Origin: Diplodia intermedia
Taxonomy: Eukaryota; Ascomycota; Dothideomycetes; Botryosphaeriales; Botryosphaeriaceae
DNA: 64,000 bases
Assembly (NCBI GenBank): GCA_021495925.1
Contig: JAKEKT010000057.1
Coordinates: 1-64,000 of the forward strand
Reading direction: 5' to 3'
A program made the position numbers and the translations under genes. Below the pieces are notes generated by a model. It worked only from the letters and a program-made list of their open reading frames with translations. It ran no database searches and was not told the origin of the DNA. Positions 30,803-41,647 of this stretch are shown here, in pieces. Position 1 is the first letter of the stretch. Each line of letters opens with the position of its first letter.

Positions 30803-32730
30803 CTACGCGATCCAGAACCACACCCTCTCCAACCAGTTCCTCGGGATGCGCTCGGGCCACACCTGCGCGTCCAGCGCCGCCTTGCCGCTCCAAATGTCCA
30901 TCTCCTCGATCTTGACCACCGGCTCGCGCTTGAAGACCTTCCAGAAGATGTACAGGCCAAAGTAGATGGGGATGCCGATGTATGCGGTGATGAAGTCGTC
31001 GATGCTCCAGTTGCCCTTTGTGAAGACGGCGAAGCCGTTGAACAGGATGATGACGGTGAAGTAGCCGAGGGTGGCGTAGGCGAGGTAGGGCTGGCCGCGC
31101 GAGTAGAAGGGCAGCTGGTCGCGGCGGACGCCCTGCGCCTCGCACGCCTTGCGGAAGCGGATGTACGCCACGAGGATGCTGCACCAGGTGAAGAGCTGGG
31201 CGATGGTGGTGATGTTCATCATCCAGTTGAACACCTCGTTGGCCCCCGACGACAGCGACATGTACGTCAGCAGCGACACGGCCGCGGTGATGGCGACGCA
31301 GTAGTACGGGACGCCGGTGCGCGAGCACTTGAGCAGGAACTTGGGCGCCTGGTGGTTCTGCGCGATGCCGAACAGGTAGCGCGAGCCGGTGAAGAGGAAG
31401 GCGTTGGCTGACGACGACGCCGACGTGAGGATGACGGCGTTGATGATGTGCGGCAGCACCGGCACGCCGGCGCGGTTGATGGCGATGACCCAGGGCGAGC
31501 GCGCGGCGCCGGGCCCGTCCGAGAGGAGGTGCTCGTCGTCCGAGGGGACGAGGACGCCGATGGCTAGCGAGCCGAGGACGTAGAAGAAGAGGATACGCCA
31601 GAAGACACGGCGCACCGCCTTGGGGATGTTGCGGCGTGGGTCGTCGGCTTCACCTGCAGCGACGGCAACCATCTCCACTCCACCGTACGAGAAAGCTGCG
31701 TTCACCAGCGTGGCGAAGAGACCAAGGAAGCGGCCCGTGTCACCGGTGCCGATGTACTCCTTCATCGCACCGGGCTCCTTCCAGTAACGGAATCCGAGGC
31801 GGCCCTGCTTGTTACCTCCACCGAGATCCAGACAAAGGGCCATGATGATCAGGCCAACGATGGTAATGATCTTGATCGACGCGAAGACGAACTCGGCCTC
31901 TCCATAGATGGCCACGGCGAAGATGTTGAGACAAATCACCAGCACGATGATGAGTGTAATCCACGCACCCTGAGTGATCTCATCGTTCCAGTATCCGATG
32001 ACCACGGCTGCCGCTGATATCTCAGCACACAGTGTGATCGCTGATTGATACCACGAATTGAAGCCAACAGCAAAGCCCATCGCCGGGTCAACGTAGCGCG
32101 CGCAGTATTGAGGGATAGCACCAGGGAGGGGCAGCCAGGTGGTCATTTCGCCCAGACATTGCATCATACCGAACACAGCGAGACCGGTGAACGAGTAGCC
32201 GAGGAGCACAGAGAGAGGACCAGACGTAGCGAACGCCTTGCCGATACCGAGGAAGAGACCGGTGCCGATGGTACCGCCGAGGGCAATGAACTGGATGTGA
32301 CGAGACTTCAATCTGGAGGGTTGTTAGTAGGAAGGTTGAAGACTGGTGGTGGAGGGTGGAGAGTGGAGAGTGAGAACGGAGATTGAAGTGGAGGGTGGAG
32401 AGTGGAGAGTGAGAACGGATATTGAAGTGGAGGGTGGAGAGTGGAGAGTGAGAACGGGGATTGAAGTGGAGGGTGGAGAGTGGAGAGTGAGAACGGAGAT
32501 TGAAGTGAAGGCTGGAGTGAGAGTTGGAATGAAGTCTGAAGACTACACATGAATACTGACCCTCTGTGAACGTATCCGTATTCCTCAGCAGTCTGAACGT
32601 CGCCATAGACATCGGCAGCCTCGCCAACCGCAATCCCCTTTTGGTCGACGACATCCTTAATGTCGTGAGCTTCATGGGCGGGTGGCTCGTGGCCACCGAC
32701 GTCGACGGAGTACAAGTCTTTCTCAGCCAT
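30803..32730 (-). CDS. Amino-acid permease (yeast amino-acid transporter family)
   Basis: Two exons, 32730..32561 and 32312..30803, joined through a 248-nt phase-2 intron with a TACTAAC branch site, encode 559 residues. It is a 12-helix plasma-membrane proton/amino-acid symporter of the APC superfamily. The family opening LKSRHIQFIALGGTIGTGLF starts at the exon-2 border. GVEMVAVAAGEADDPRRNIP and the TM8 region HIINAVILTSASSSANAFLF also match the family. Residues 1-57 are a soluble acidic tail with Lys residues suitable for endocytic ubiquitination. Substrate range cannot be read from the sequence. The intron holds a minisatellite. Confidence 0.95.
32345..32515. repeat. 39-bp minisatellite inside the permease intron
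   Basis: About four copies of a 39-bp purine-rich unit (core GGAGGGTGGAGAGTGGAGAG) with few substitutions, plus a decayed copy at the right end. It lies wholly inside the intron of the amino-acid permease gene and makes up about two thirds of it. It is free of stops on both strands. Confidence 0.93.
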
Positions 32731-35295
32731 TGTAGAAAGGAAAGAGCCTTGCTCTTGCGCACCCTCTGAACTCGAAGGTTGTAGAGGGGAGGGAAGAAGG
32801 GCGAGCCCTGTCCAGATAGCTTGACGCCCCGGTTGGTGTCGACGGAATTGTCGAAGAGAAGATTGGAAACACAAGGGATATGAGATGAAACGGAGGGCCA
32901 CATCTGCATGTAGTGACACCGGCGGTCTTTATACCCCCCATACGACGGCGAGCGCAGCACAAGGCAAACGATCGCTGGCAGGCCAGCATCCCATCCGGCT
33001 GGAACGTTATCACGCAAGCAAGCCAAGCCGCAGCGCCCAGATGCAGGCCTCCCGCCCCGGTAGGTACCGCACGCCACGCGCGGCCCAATGGCGGCGCGCA
33101 GGCAGACCGCACTGCAGCATGAATCTGGAACGACAGGTGCCCTTGTGCTCGCCCCCCGCGCCGTGGTTGGGCCTAGCCTTGCGCCTCTCGCATCTCCCTC
33201 CTCCCTTAGGCGGTTAGTCCGGTAGCGGGAACTCCGTTGGAGTGTTTCCGCGCTCACCAGAGAGCAGATTTCTTTCCACGAGTCCCTTCCAAGCCCCGGA
33301 AAACCCTGATAGATGTGGCGAAGATGACAGACCAAGGCCTGAATCCCTGCCGGATGTCGAATGGTCGTCGACTTCCTCGACAGTGAAGAAGAGGATGATG
33401 ACCATTACCCGCCACAAGCAGCCGCTATCTTGTCTTTGTCGCCGTTGACGCCGCGTATCTATGTCAAATACTAACAAAATCGCGTCCGTGGTCGACTCGG
33501 TGGGCGCGATAGTAGGCGGACGGCGTTCAAGCGTTGCGTTAAGCATTTAGTGTTCCCTGATACGGGACTGGCCTTTCTCGGCACTTTTGGGCGCGGGCGC
33601 GCCCGTATCGACGTGAGAAAAGGTGAGCATCGGCCGAGGCGAGATCCGTGTAAGACAAGATTGCCCTGGAAGGAATGGTGATGGTGTGCTGCGGCTGAAA
33701 GACGAAGACACAGTGACAGGTGCGGCTCGCAACGCGGAGGTACCCACCAAGCTGGGATCGCGCATGCGATCGAGAGCAGCCTGGAGAGGAGACGCTTCAA
33801 CGGGACGGAGAAGACCCTGGTCCCTCTTCCCCGCAAGTTGAAGGGAGGCTGCAGGTAATTGTTGGCCAGCGCGGCATGGGTCGTGCTGCCACTGTTTCCC
33901 TCTTTGACAGCTTCCAGGAAAACGTGGAAAATTCTCCTCGTAAACACCACCCACGCTCATCACGCCACATGCTCGCCCGCCGACGGAGAAATTCGCCTTG
34001 TGTCGTTGCGTGGGCTGCTTGCTGGGCAGCTATCTTGATAGGCGGAGGGCTGAGGCCCGGCGGCGGACAAACCAAAACTGCCAACGAAAACTGCAGTCCG
34101 GAGGCCCTAGCTCCCAGGGCTGGGGGCCGCGGGCAGGGCGGAGGCGGAGAATGGGCGTGGGCGGTCATGGGTTGGCCTGACTCGGAGTGAGGTCTCGAAC
34201 GCGGGTGCGCAAAGGCTTGGGGTAGCGCCGGTGCAACTGCCTGTCTGCGGCAAAAGCTTTTGGCGAGCCGTTGGCCCTGGGCTTAGCTAGGCTTAGCCAC
34301 GTCTTGATTATTCCACGCTTCCAGAAGCCTTCCTCTTATCCATCCACTCACCGACGACCTGCGTGTCAGCGTTTGATTATTCGTTCTCGTTTACCCGGCC
34401 GCGCCGTGCGACTGCCACCGCAGCTGTGCTACACGCGTGCCACTTAATTCGAATGCTCGCCGCTTGGAGTCTCCCCGCGAGCAAACTCGTCCGCCGGTCT
34501 TTAAGTCGAGTGTTGATTGCTAACCTCGGAGAGACACCTCAGCTGAACGTCGGCGCTCCCGTCGCAGAAGTCAAACACTCGCGCCGCGTCTTCTGACCAT
34601 CCAAGTGCGACAAAGCGTCATACACAAGAGATTCCTTCGGCCAAGGATGCAGCAGCGGGTTGCCTTGGCCAATCGCCAGCAGAAACAGCATCTCAGCGGT
34701 TGGCGGTTCCTCGCGGCTAGAGAAACCCACCTGCCTGAGTGGGACAACCGTCAGCCGGATGGCGTTGTGCGCGGCACAGTTCAATGGTCGTGCTGCTGAC
34801 CCATGCGACGGCGACGACGAGAAGACTGCTCCTTCGTGGCGTATGCATTTGCGGACTTGCGGTCGATCGTGCGCACGCCGTTGGCTCGAACATCCCTCAA
34901 ATACGAGGTGCAGCCAGGCAGAAGGAGCTGCTCTCCTTCGAAAATGCCTCGCTCACTGATGTCCAGGATTGGCATGTTGCATCAGAGTAGTGTGAAGAAC
35001 GACGTACCGAAAGCCTTGCAGCACCCACAGCTTTGTCTGTTGCAGAAGCCGAATCCTCGAAACTCCGTTGTGAAAAAAAGTAGGAGACCGTTTCAAAGTA
35101 CATGCTCAGTAGACGCCTCTAGATCCAACCCAGTTATATGCATCAACCTCCTTGCCCATCATATTACACCAAATCCTATCCTCTTAAAAACAATTATCCC
35201 GAAACCAAAATCTGTCCGCTCGACCTGCAAGCCTTGCTGTACTTATTAAGGCTGGGCAGATTGGACTTGAGTTGCCGGTCATCGTCTTATGGACC
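32731..35295. other. Long intergenic region with no gene recognised
   Basis: This 2.56-kb interval follows the 5' end of the permease gene and the 3' end of the AMPK gamma gene. Frames up to about 160 codons exist on both strands but carry no domain, signal peptide or splice-supported continuation. I recognise no tRNA or repeat. It may hold the long regulated promoter expected for an amino-acid permease, or an unrecognised non-coding gene. Confidence 0.55.
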
Positions 35296-36726
35296 TCATG
35301 AGGGGGGCTCGTCTCCTTCGCCCTCCAAAAGGACATATTCCAGTATGTCGCTCAGAGTCAGTACCCCCTTCAGCCGGCTGTTCTCGTCGATGACCACCAG
35401 GCGGTGGACTCGAGACTTGCGAATTGTGTCGAAGATGGTGTCTAGGCGATCGTACATAGAACACGTGTAGATTCCGGCAAAGTCCTGAGCCCGTCAGCGA
35501 CCATGGCAATCTGCATCAAAAGACCGAACTTACATCGTTGCGCTTGAGTAGCGCCTCGCCGACGGTGAGATTCAAATCGTCATACACACCACCCTTGATG
35601 AGCGTAATAACATCGACCGACTCGAACACGTTTATGACGACGCCTATACAAGTCAGTTGCACTCGCGCGAAGCACGCATCCACGTGTTGCTCACCATCTC
35701 TGTCCAGAATCGGAACGCTGGAGATGCTCTTCCGAACCAGCATATGGATGACGTCCATGACCGGGGTATCCATGGAAGCTGTTGCCAAATTTTCATACGA
35801 CCCCACGTTGATTTCCTTCAGGGTCTTCTTCAGGTTCTCCGTCTCCTTGACGTTGACCGCGATGAATTTCAGGATGCGGTACTGGGTCACGACGCTGACG
35901 ACCATGTGACGCTGCGTCTCATCGTCGATGTCGACAAGGGGGATTCTCCTGGCCCGGGACTCCAGCATTCGACGGCATGCCTCGTAGAGTGGTTTTTCCG
36001 GGTGGATGGACACGGTCTCGATGGGCGTGACGCCAAGGGCCTTTTCAATGTCTATCGCCGTGTTAGACTCCCGCAGCAACCGTTCGTTCATATATCAGCC
36101 TACCACGCAGGTTGTTGAGCCGGAACTGGTCTATCTGCGCCAGAGCGTCAGGGTTGTGCCAGTAGTACTGGATGACATTGATGTAGTCGGATGTCGTGAG
36201 CAGGCCGGCGAAGGTGGAGGTTTTGGAATCCCACAACGGGGCGGACACGATTCCTAGGAGTAGAAGCTATCAGCATCGTGCCCACCGCGTCTGAGGGCAG
36301 GCATGGCCCACCGTTCTGGATGAGGATGTTTAGGCTCTTCTTGACGAGCAGGGAAGTATCGAATATGATCAGGCGGAAGCTGAGGGGGAGGACGTCGTAG
36401 CTCGTGCGGACTTTGAGGAAGGCTCGGATAGCGCGCTGCAGGAGAGATTCGAGCGTTCAAGCCCCGAGATTAGCTTTGTTCCCTACTTCACCGCCTGCGC
36501 CGCAGCGTGGCCGGATGTCGCAGCCTCGACCTACCAGAGCTTCGATCTGTTCCTTGTCGGTGGGCGTGAGCACCTTGGGAGCTTGCGTGGGGCGGGCGGC
36601 AGGAGGCGGGCGCAGGTATGAGGCGGGAGTGACGAAGGCGGGGCCGTTTGGAGCCGGGGGTAGCTCAGTGGCAGCGCTGGGCGAGGACGTGCTCGCGGAT
36701 TCCGCAGCCTCTGCTCCGGCGGACAT
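35296..36726 (-). CDS. SNF4: AMP-activated (SNF1) protein kinase gamma subunit
   Basis: Six exons, 36726..36535, 36435..36312, 36253..36104, 36051..35695, 35643..35534 and 35484..35296, encode 373 residues. This is the nucleotide-sensing subunit of the SNF1/AMPK complex that governs glucose derepression and energy stress. After a Pro/Ala-rich N-terminus of about 55 residues come RAIRAFLKVRTSYDVLPLS and four CBS repeats. Diagnostic stretches are TSDYINVIQYYWHNPD (CBS1), ACRRMLESRARRIPLVD (CBS2), SISSVPILDRDG (CBS3) and RVHRLVVIDENSRLKGVLTL (CBS4). All splice junctions restore family sequence. The protein ends DEPPS shortly after CBS4, as usual. Confidence 0.96.
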
Positions 36727-37382
36727 GGCGGCGACTCCAGGGACTCAGCCACATGGAGAGGTGCACGGTGGACGGCTGGAGCTGCAGGCGGCGAGCGGGG
36801 GTGGGCGGAGCGAAATGGAAGGTCACGATAGAAAGTTACGGTGGTGAGGTCGCGGGCCCACCAGCTGTGGGGTTGCATGGCAACGATCTGCGACGGGGGA
36901 TATCCTCCGCAATCGCTCTGCAATCACGTGCATCCGACTGCGCTCCATGCGTTCATTTCGACGCCCAATCGCCTGTTGCTGCTGAGCCAAGCATCTGTCA
37001 GTCGCGAGGGCCAAGCGCCCAATGGTTTGGAACGTTCATGCGCGCGTTGCAAGCTTAACCACACTCTGCCGTCGCGTCCTTCGTACATGCCGCGCGCTAG
37101 CTTCGGACTCGAATAAAAGCATTTCGAACTAGACTGCCGCTGTCCTAATCTGCAACAAACAGGAAAAGATGAAAAGCGAGTGTAGCAACTACGCGATACA
37201 TCTGCAATCGCGTCACATGTGAACGCCAGCGAGCCTTATGCATGCAAGCCAGGCTTCGAACGCTCGCAGTCCATGTCCCACGCAAAGCTAAACCCTATCC
37301 TCGAAACCATGTTACTTCGTGCCGACATGGCTTAAAGCCACGCCCTCAGCTCTGATTCTGCTGAGCACAATACCGACCCCGC
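36727..37382. other. Intergenic region
   Basis: This is the SNF4 promoter, with a CACGTG at 36925-36930 about 200 bp upstream of the ATG, and the 3' flank of the PP2C gene. No gene was recognised. Confidence 0.6.
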
Positions 37383-39188
37383 TCATTCCTGATCCTTGTC
37401 CTTCTTGTTGTCCTTTCTAGCTGCCTTTAGCGCTTCTGGATTGAGCTCGGGGCCGGGATCTGCCTCTTCTTCCTCCAAGATCATCTCGCCGCTGACTTGT
37501 TCTAAGTCGGTCTCGCTGACATCGCCGAGACTCCTCTTTGCCTGCCCAACAATCGATTCCGTCTCGCTGACGCCTCCTTTTTTGTGCAGAGCGTCTCCGT
37601 CCACGCCAATGGAAGAGTCAGTCTGCCGTGCGAGCAAAGCCTCGTTGTCAAAGCGAACAATCATGCAGGACAGATTGTCGGTGGAAAACCTGGAGAGGGC
37701 GTGGTCGACGAGCGCCTTAGATGCTGCTTGCGGGTCTTTGATGTTGCGGATCAAATCCACCGCTTCCTGGTCAGAGCAAACATCCCAGAGCTGCGTGATT
37801 TGTCAGCGGAAATACTCTTTTCATCCGGCAAGAACTTGACTTACACCATCGCAAGCTAGGATAATAAATTCGTCCTGGTCAGGCTGTATGACCGTTTCTG
37901 TTGTGTAAGGGTGTCCAGTTACCAGGTCCTTCATGTATGCATCGCCAAGGGCACGAGTGACGGCCAGGACACCGTTCACGCGGTTATTCAGTATGAGTCC
38001 TCCAGCATTAGCGATGCGCCTGCCTTCGTTCTCGTCGCTGCCCTTGTGGTCATACGATAACCGGAGCGCCCTTCCTTTACGGCAGAGGACGATGCGAGCA
38101 TCACCGACGTTGGCTGTGTACAGCACGCGCTGGCGTGTAGCAACTTCTCTAAGCTTCGCCTCTGTAGCATGAGGATCGCCGGGTTCAATTGGAGCTGGAA
38201 CGGCGGGGTTCGCGTCTGGGTTTGCTGCGGAAGGATCCGCAGCGGCGGTAACGTCCGCATTGCCTTCTTGTGTTGCCCGCGAAGAAGCAGCAGCAGCAAG
38301 CGGGGCAATTGACGTTGATCCCGTGGCTGAGTTGGAGTTGGGTACCCTGTCCTCCCACCTCAACACGGCAATAACAGCAGTGCAGCCGCTGTTCTTCAGT
38401 GGGAGCTTTTCCAGCTGCTGATCGACATTGGTGAAGGTCTGATCTAACAACTCAGGAATCGGCGTGTTGGGTTGCCTACGAATGGCGTCCTCAAGAAGCA
38501 AGTGCAACTTCTTGCCGCACCAATCCGCTGCGAAAGTGCCCGCATGGCCGTCGAAGATAGCGAAGTAACCGTTGTCCGTTTCCATCACCGGCTGCTCTGA
38601 GATGTCAGAGAGGCTTGGCTTGGAATCCTGTGTAGAGTTAGAGCCCTTGCGCCTTGAGTGCTCGAGCGAAGGCTGCGGCGTGCTAAGGAAGTTGTATAGG
38701 TACGCATGGGTGTCTTCCATGGTTCTCCGGCACTTCTTGTTCTTATCCTCCGTGACGCCCACGCGGAATGTCGAGTGTGGGCCCGGTAGCGACTCGCCAG
38801 CGGAGTTGTTCTGCGGTCCTTGGGGAACGCCGAGCGCAGGGTCGTTCTTGCTGAGTTTCTGGATTGGCGTCTGCGCGGCCTTCTCCATGTTGGACGAGGT
38901 GGGCGAAGAGCTCTGCAGATGCAGCGACTGCTTCGCGCTGTTGAGCATGTCCCTTGCGCGCGAGACACCACTGCTCCGTCGCTTCTTCTCCGTGCTCGGG
39001 CTAGCGTCCTCGCCCGACTTGCCGTTGGAAGGGCTGCCAGCAGTGCTGGTTCGTTTCTCGCCGGCGGCGTTGGCCTCGCCTGGGATGTCGATGGGGGGCG
39101 CCTTGCGCGTATCATTGAGGGAATTGGCATCGACAGCCGCTTCGTCTTCCTTCATGTCCTTTCCAGGCGCGGAAGAGCTGCCGAACAT
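37383..39188 (-). CDS. PP2C-type protein phosphatase (PTC1-like)
   Basis: Two exons, 39188..37845 and 37790..37383, encode 583 residues. It is a Mg/Mn-dependent Ser/Thr phosphatase. Budding-yeast Ptc1 relatives dampen stress MAP-kinase pathways, and the assignment to PTC1 rests on the domain opening. Motifs are RRTMEDTHAY (about residue 153), YFAIFDGHAGTFAADWC (about 208), TANVGDARIVLC, VTRALGDAYMK, and LACDG at the exon border continued by LWDVCSDQEA and FSTDNLSCMIVRF. The first 140 residues are Ser-rich and disordered. An Ala/Pro/Asn-rich insert of about 60 residues splits the catalytic core after VLRW. The C-terminal tail is acidic then Lys-rich. The ATG at 39188 is the first in a frame that stays open 121 codons further upstream. 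Confidence 0.93.
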
Positions 39189-40459
39189 CCTGTTCAACAG
39201 GCCTCCCTGGCTGGAAAAGCTCCTCCGCTTACTGCCTGCCAGATTGGATGGTGTGGCGCACACGACTGAGCGCGTCGGTCGGAGCGGGCTGGGGGCTAGC
39301 GGTGGGCGGCGCGGCGACGGATGGATATCGAGGGGTCGCGGGACAGTGGCGCTTGGGCGTGTCGGCGCTGGGGCGGGTGGTGAAGGGGGGCGGTGTCTCA
39401 AGCGCGGGACAGCGGCTACGTCGCAGCGGGGGCGGCACTGGTGGCTGCCGCACAGGAGTTGGGTGCTGGTGGTGAGGTGAGGTGCGATGTGCGAGAGGTG
39501 AGCGCAGGCTTGAGGCTGCGGCAACCGAGAGGCTGGGGACGCAGTGCACAAGGCTTCGATATGGAGGACCCACTGATCCGCGGCGGGGCTGATTTAAGCA
39601 GACTATGCGCACAGGAGGCAGAGCGCGCAGGCAGTGCTAGCAGGCGCGGCGTGCCGGCAGGAGGAGGTGGGTGAGCGGGGGCGGATCAATGACGACGCGC
39701 GACGTCCTGGCGGGCTTGGGTAGATGCTGCTAGGTGTCTGGAGCAGGACCTGGCGGACCGGTGGAGCTGGGCGCGACGCGCTCGAGAGAGAGCGACCCCG
39801 TACCTAACTAGAGAGCGGCAGCGCCGGAGTTGCTCTGCATGACGTAGCGAAGCACAATCAAAGCGCTGTCGCTGTTCGCGTGCATTCTCGCCTCATAAAG
39901 ACTGCACGCCCAGACAGTCTGACAGCCATCGCTCCGCCAGGCCTGGGTGCGTGCAGTCCGTCAAGCGTGCGGATGCGCAAGCACACGACCAGCAGGCCCG
40001 GCGCCGTTGCTGCAGCACGTCACGGCGTTTGTGGCCGGCGCGCCGTGGTCGGACAGCCCCACACGCACAGCGCACGCCTGGCGCTACTCTTCTGATACGC
40101 GGCAGGTCGCGTTGCGCAATTGTGTCTACTATTTCTGGCTGCAAATGCTGCACTGCCGTCCCCGCTACGCAAGCCCGTCTACGCCTGCGTGCCCTGCCCG
40201 CATCCTAGCCGACCCACCATCCATAAACATCAAAAAGGGTATGAGACTCGGCTTCTGAGACCTGATGCGGTCGCCTGGAGGAAGTTCGCTTTCCTCAACT
40301 GGGTTCCTCCGGGATAACCATGTCTGCGCCCGAACGCCTGATCACTTGCTGCTCATCCGGGATCCCGACGGGATAAAACTTTGGTCCGGTCCGATGCATG
40401 CTGCATGTACCTGTGGCCCCGGCGCCGGAACCGCTGCGTCTGCGCCGCTATGTTCCAAA
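39189..40459. other. Intergenic region upstream of the PP2C gene
   Basis: The first 360 bp continue the PP2C reading frame without an ATG, and the rest is the 3' flank of VPS2. No independent gene was recognised. Confidence 0.5.
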
Positions 40460-41351
40460 TCATCGTCGCAGACTGTCCAGTCTTGCTTGCAGATCGTCGT
40501 CATCTGGGTCACCTCCGCCGACAGCCTGTGCTACTTTACCCTCAGCGACACCCGACTTCTGTAAACCGCTTGGTGCTTCGCCCAGCTGAATGCGGTGTTA
40601 GCAGCTGCAAAACAACATCGCTGTCTACACCGATGAGACATACCGATTGTCCTAGGTCCACACCAATCTCGTCCAAGACCTGCTGCACGACCTCTTCGCC
40701 CTCCTCCTCGTCCTCCAACCCGGTGACATCGTCGATGGCGTCGTCCATCATCTCCTGTCTTTGGTCCATGATGTCGTTCTCCTTTTCGAACTCCATCGCT
40801 ATCCTCTGAAGCGCAGGAAGATTCATCTGCCTGTTCATGCTGCCTAACAGAGTTGTTGCGCCCTTCATGGACTGCATCATTTGCTCGTTACTGCGGACCG
40901 TCTGCAAGGCGGATAAGTATATGGCCCAAGGATTATGGCACTGCTGAACGTACTTGTATCCGTAGTGATATCGCCTGTAGTTGGGTGCGCATCTGGTAGA
41001 ACTTCTGGATATACCTAGGGAGGCCGTGTCAGCAGTGCCCCTGCTTTCCTCATAGCCCAAGGCAGTCCATACCTCCTTGTCCTCACCAGGTCCTTTGCCT
41101 GGATGCGCAGAGGGCCCATCTGGCCGTTCTTGGCGCTCTTTTTGATGTCCTGCACCAGCTTCTTCTCCTGGTTTTCCAGCTTGACGCGCTCACGATCGAG
41201 CTCGCGCTGCGTCTTCTCGAGGGCCCTTTGGTGCTTGCGCAGCCGCTCCTGCGGCGTCATGCGCTTGCCAAAGGCCCATTCCACGATCTACATGGCGCGG
41301 TCAGTGCCTGGTGGACGCCGGGGGCGTGCGCAGAGGGCGACAAACATTCAT
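40460..41351 (-). CDS. VPS2: ESCRT-III subunit Vps2/CHMP2
   Basis: Five exons, 41351..41346, 41287..41073, 41014..40954, 40901..40644 and 40585..40460, encode 221 residues. With Vps24, Vps2 caps Snf7 filaments that drive inward budding of endosomal membranes, and it recruits the AAA ATPase Vps4. The protein reads Met-Asn followed by IVEWAFGKRMTPQERLRKHQ, then the basic helices (LVQDIKKSAKNGQMG), RRYIQKFYQMRTQLQAISLR and QEMMDDAIDD. The last exon supplies the Vps4-binding MIM1 motif DDDLQARLDSLRR. An alternative acceptor 17 nt upstream in the last intron gives a frame lacking MIM1, so the downstream acceptor after the CTAAC branch is preferred. The first coding exon is only 6 nt. It is head-to-head with FZO1. 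Confidence 0.94.
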
Positions 41352-41647
41352 GGTGGCGATAAGGTCGAGATCGGTGTGCAGAACGTCGTGAGCGGCGAAG
41401 CTCTTTTGGGAGCGTCTTTCGCGGGATGCAGCGCTTGTGCAGGCGGCAGGGTGGGGGAGGAGACGTGGGAGCTGCAGGTGATGACATCCGCCCGTGCTAG
41501 TGGTCCGAGCGACGGAGCTTGGCGCGGTCGCATTTCTGGATCGAACTTTGACTGTCTACCACGCCACAACTCTTCCTCCTCAACGCGCGGCGATCCAACG
41601 CTTCGCGACATGCACACCCACGACCGAACGCTATCCCTAAGTTTGTG
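41352..41647. promoter_or_regulatory. Shared divergent promoter of VPS2 and FZO1
   Basis: Only 296 bp separate the two start codons, so the genes must share this interval for their core promoters. No TATA box is evident on either side. Confidence 0.6.

Noticed and set aside
38572..39480. 302-codon plus-strand open frame
   Set aside because: It is antisense to the PP2C coding region and has no domain of its own.
40542..40612. Alternative last exon of VPS2
   Set aside because: The upstream acceptor gives a short tail without MIM1. The downstream acceptor yields the conserved Vps4-binding motif.
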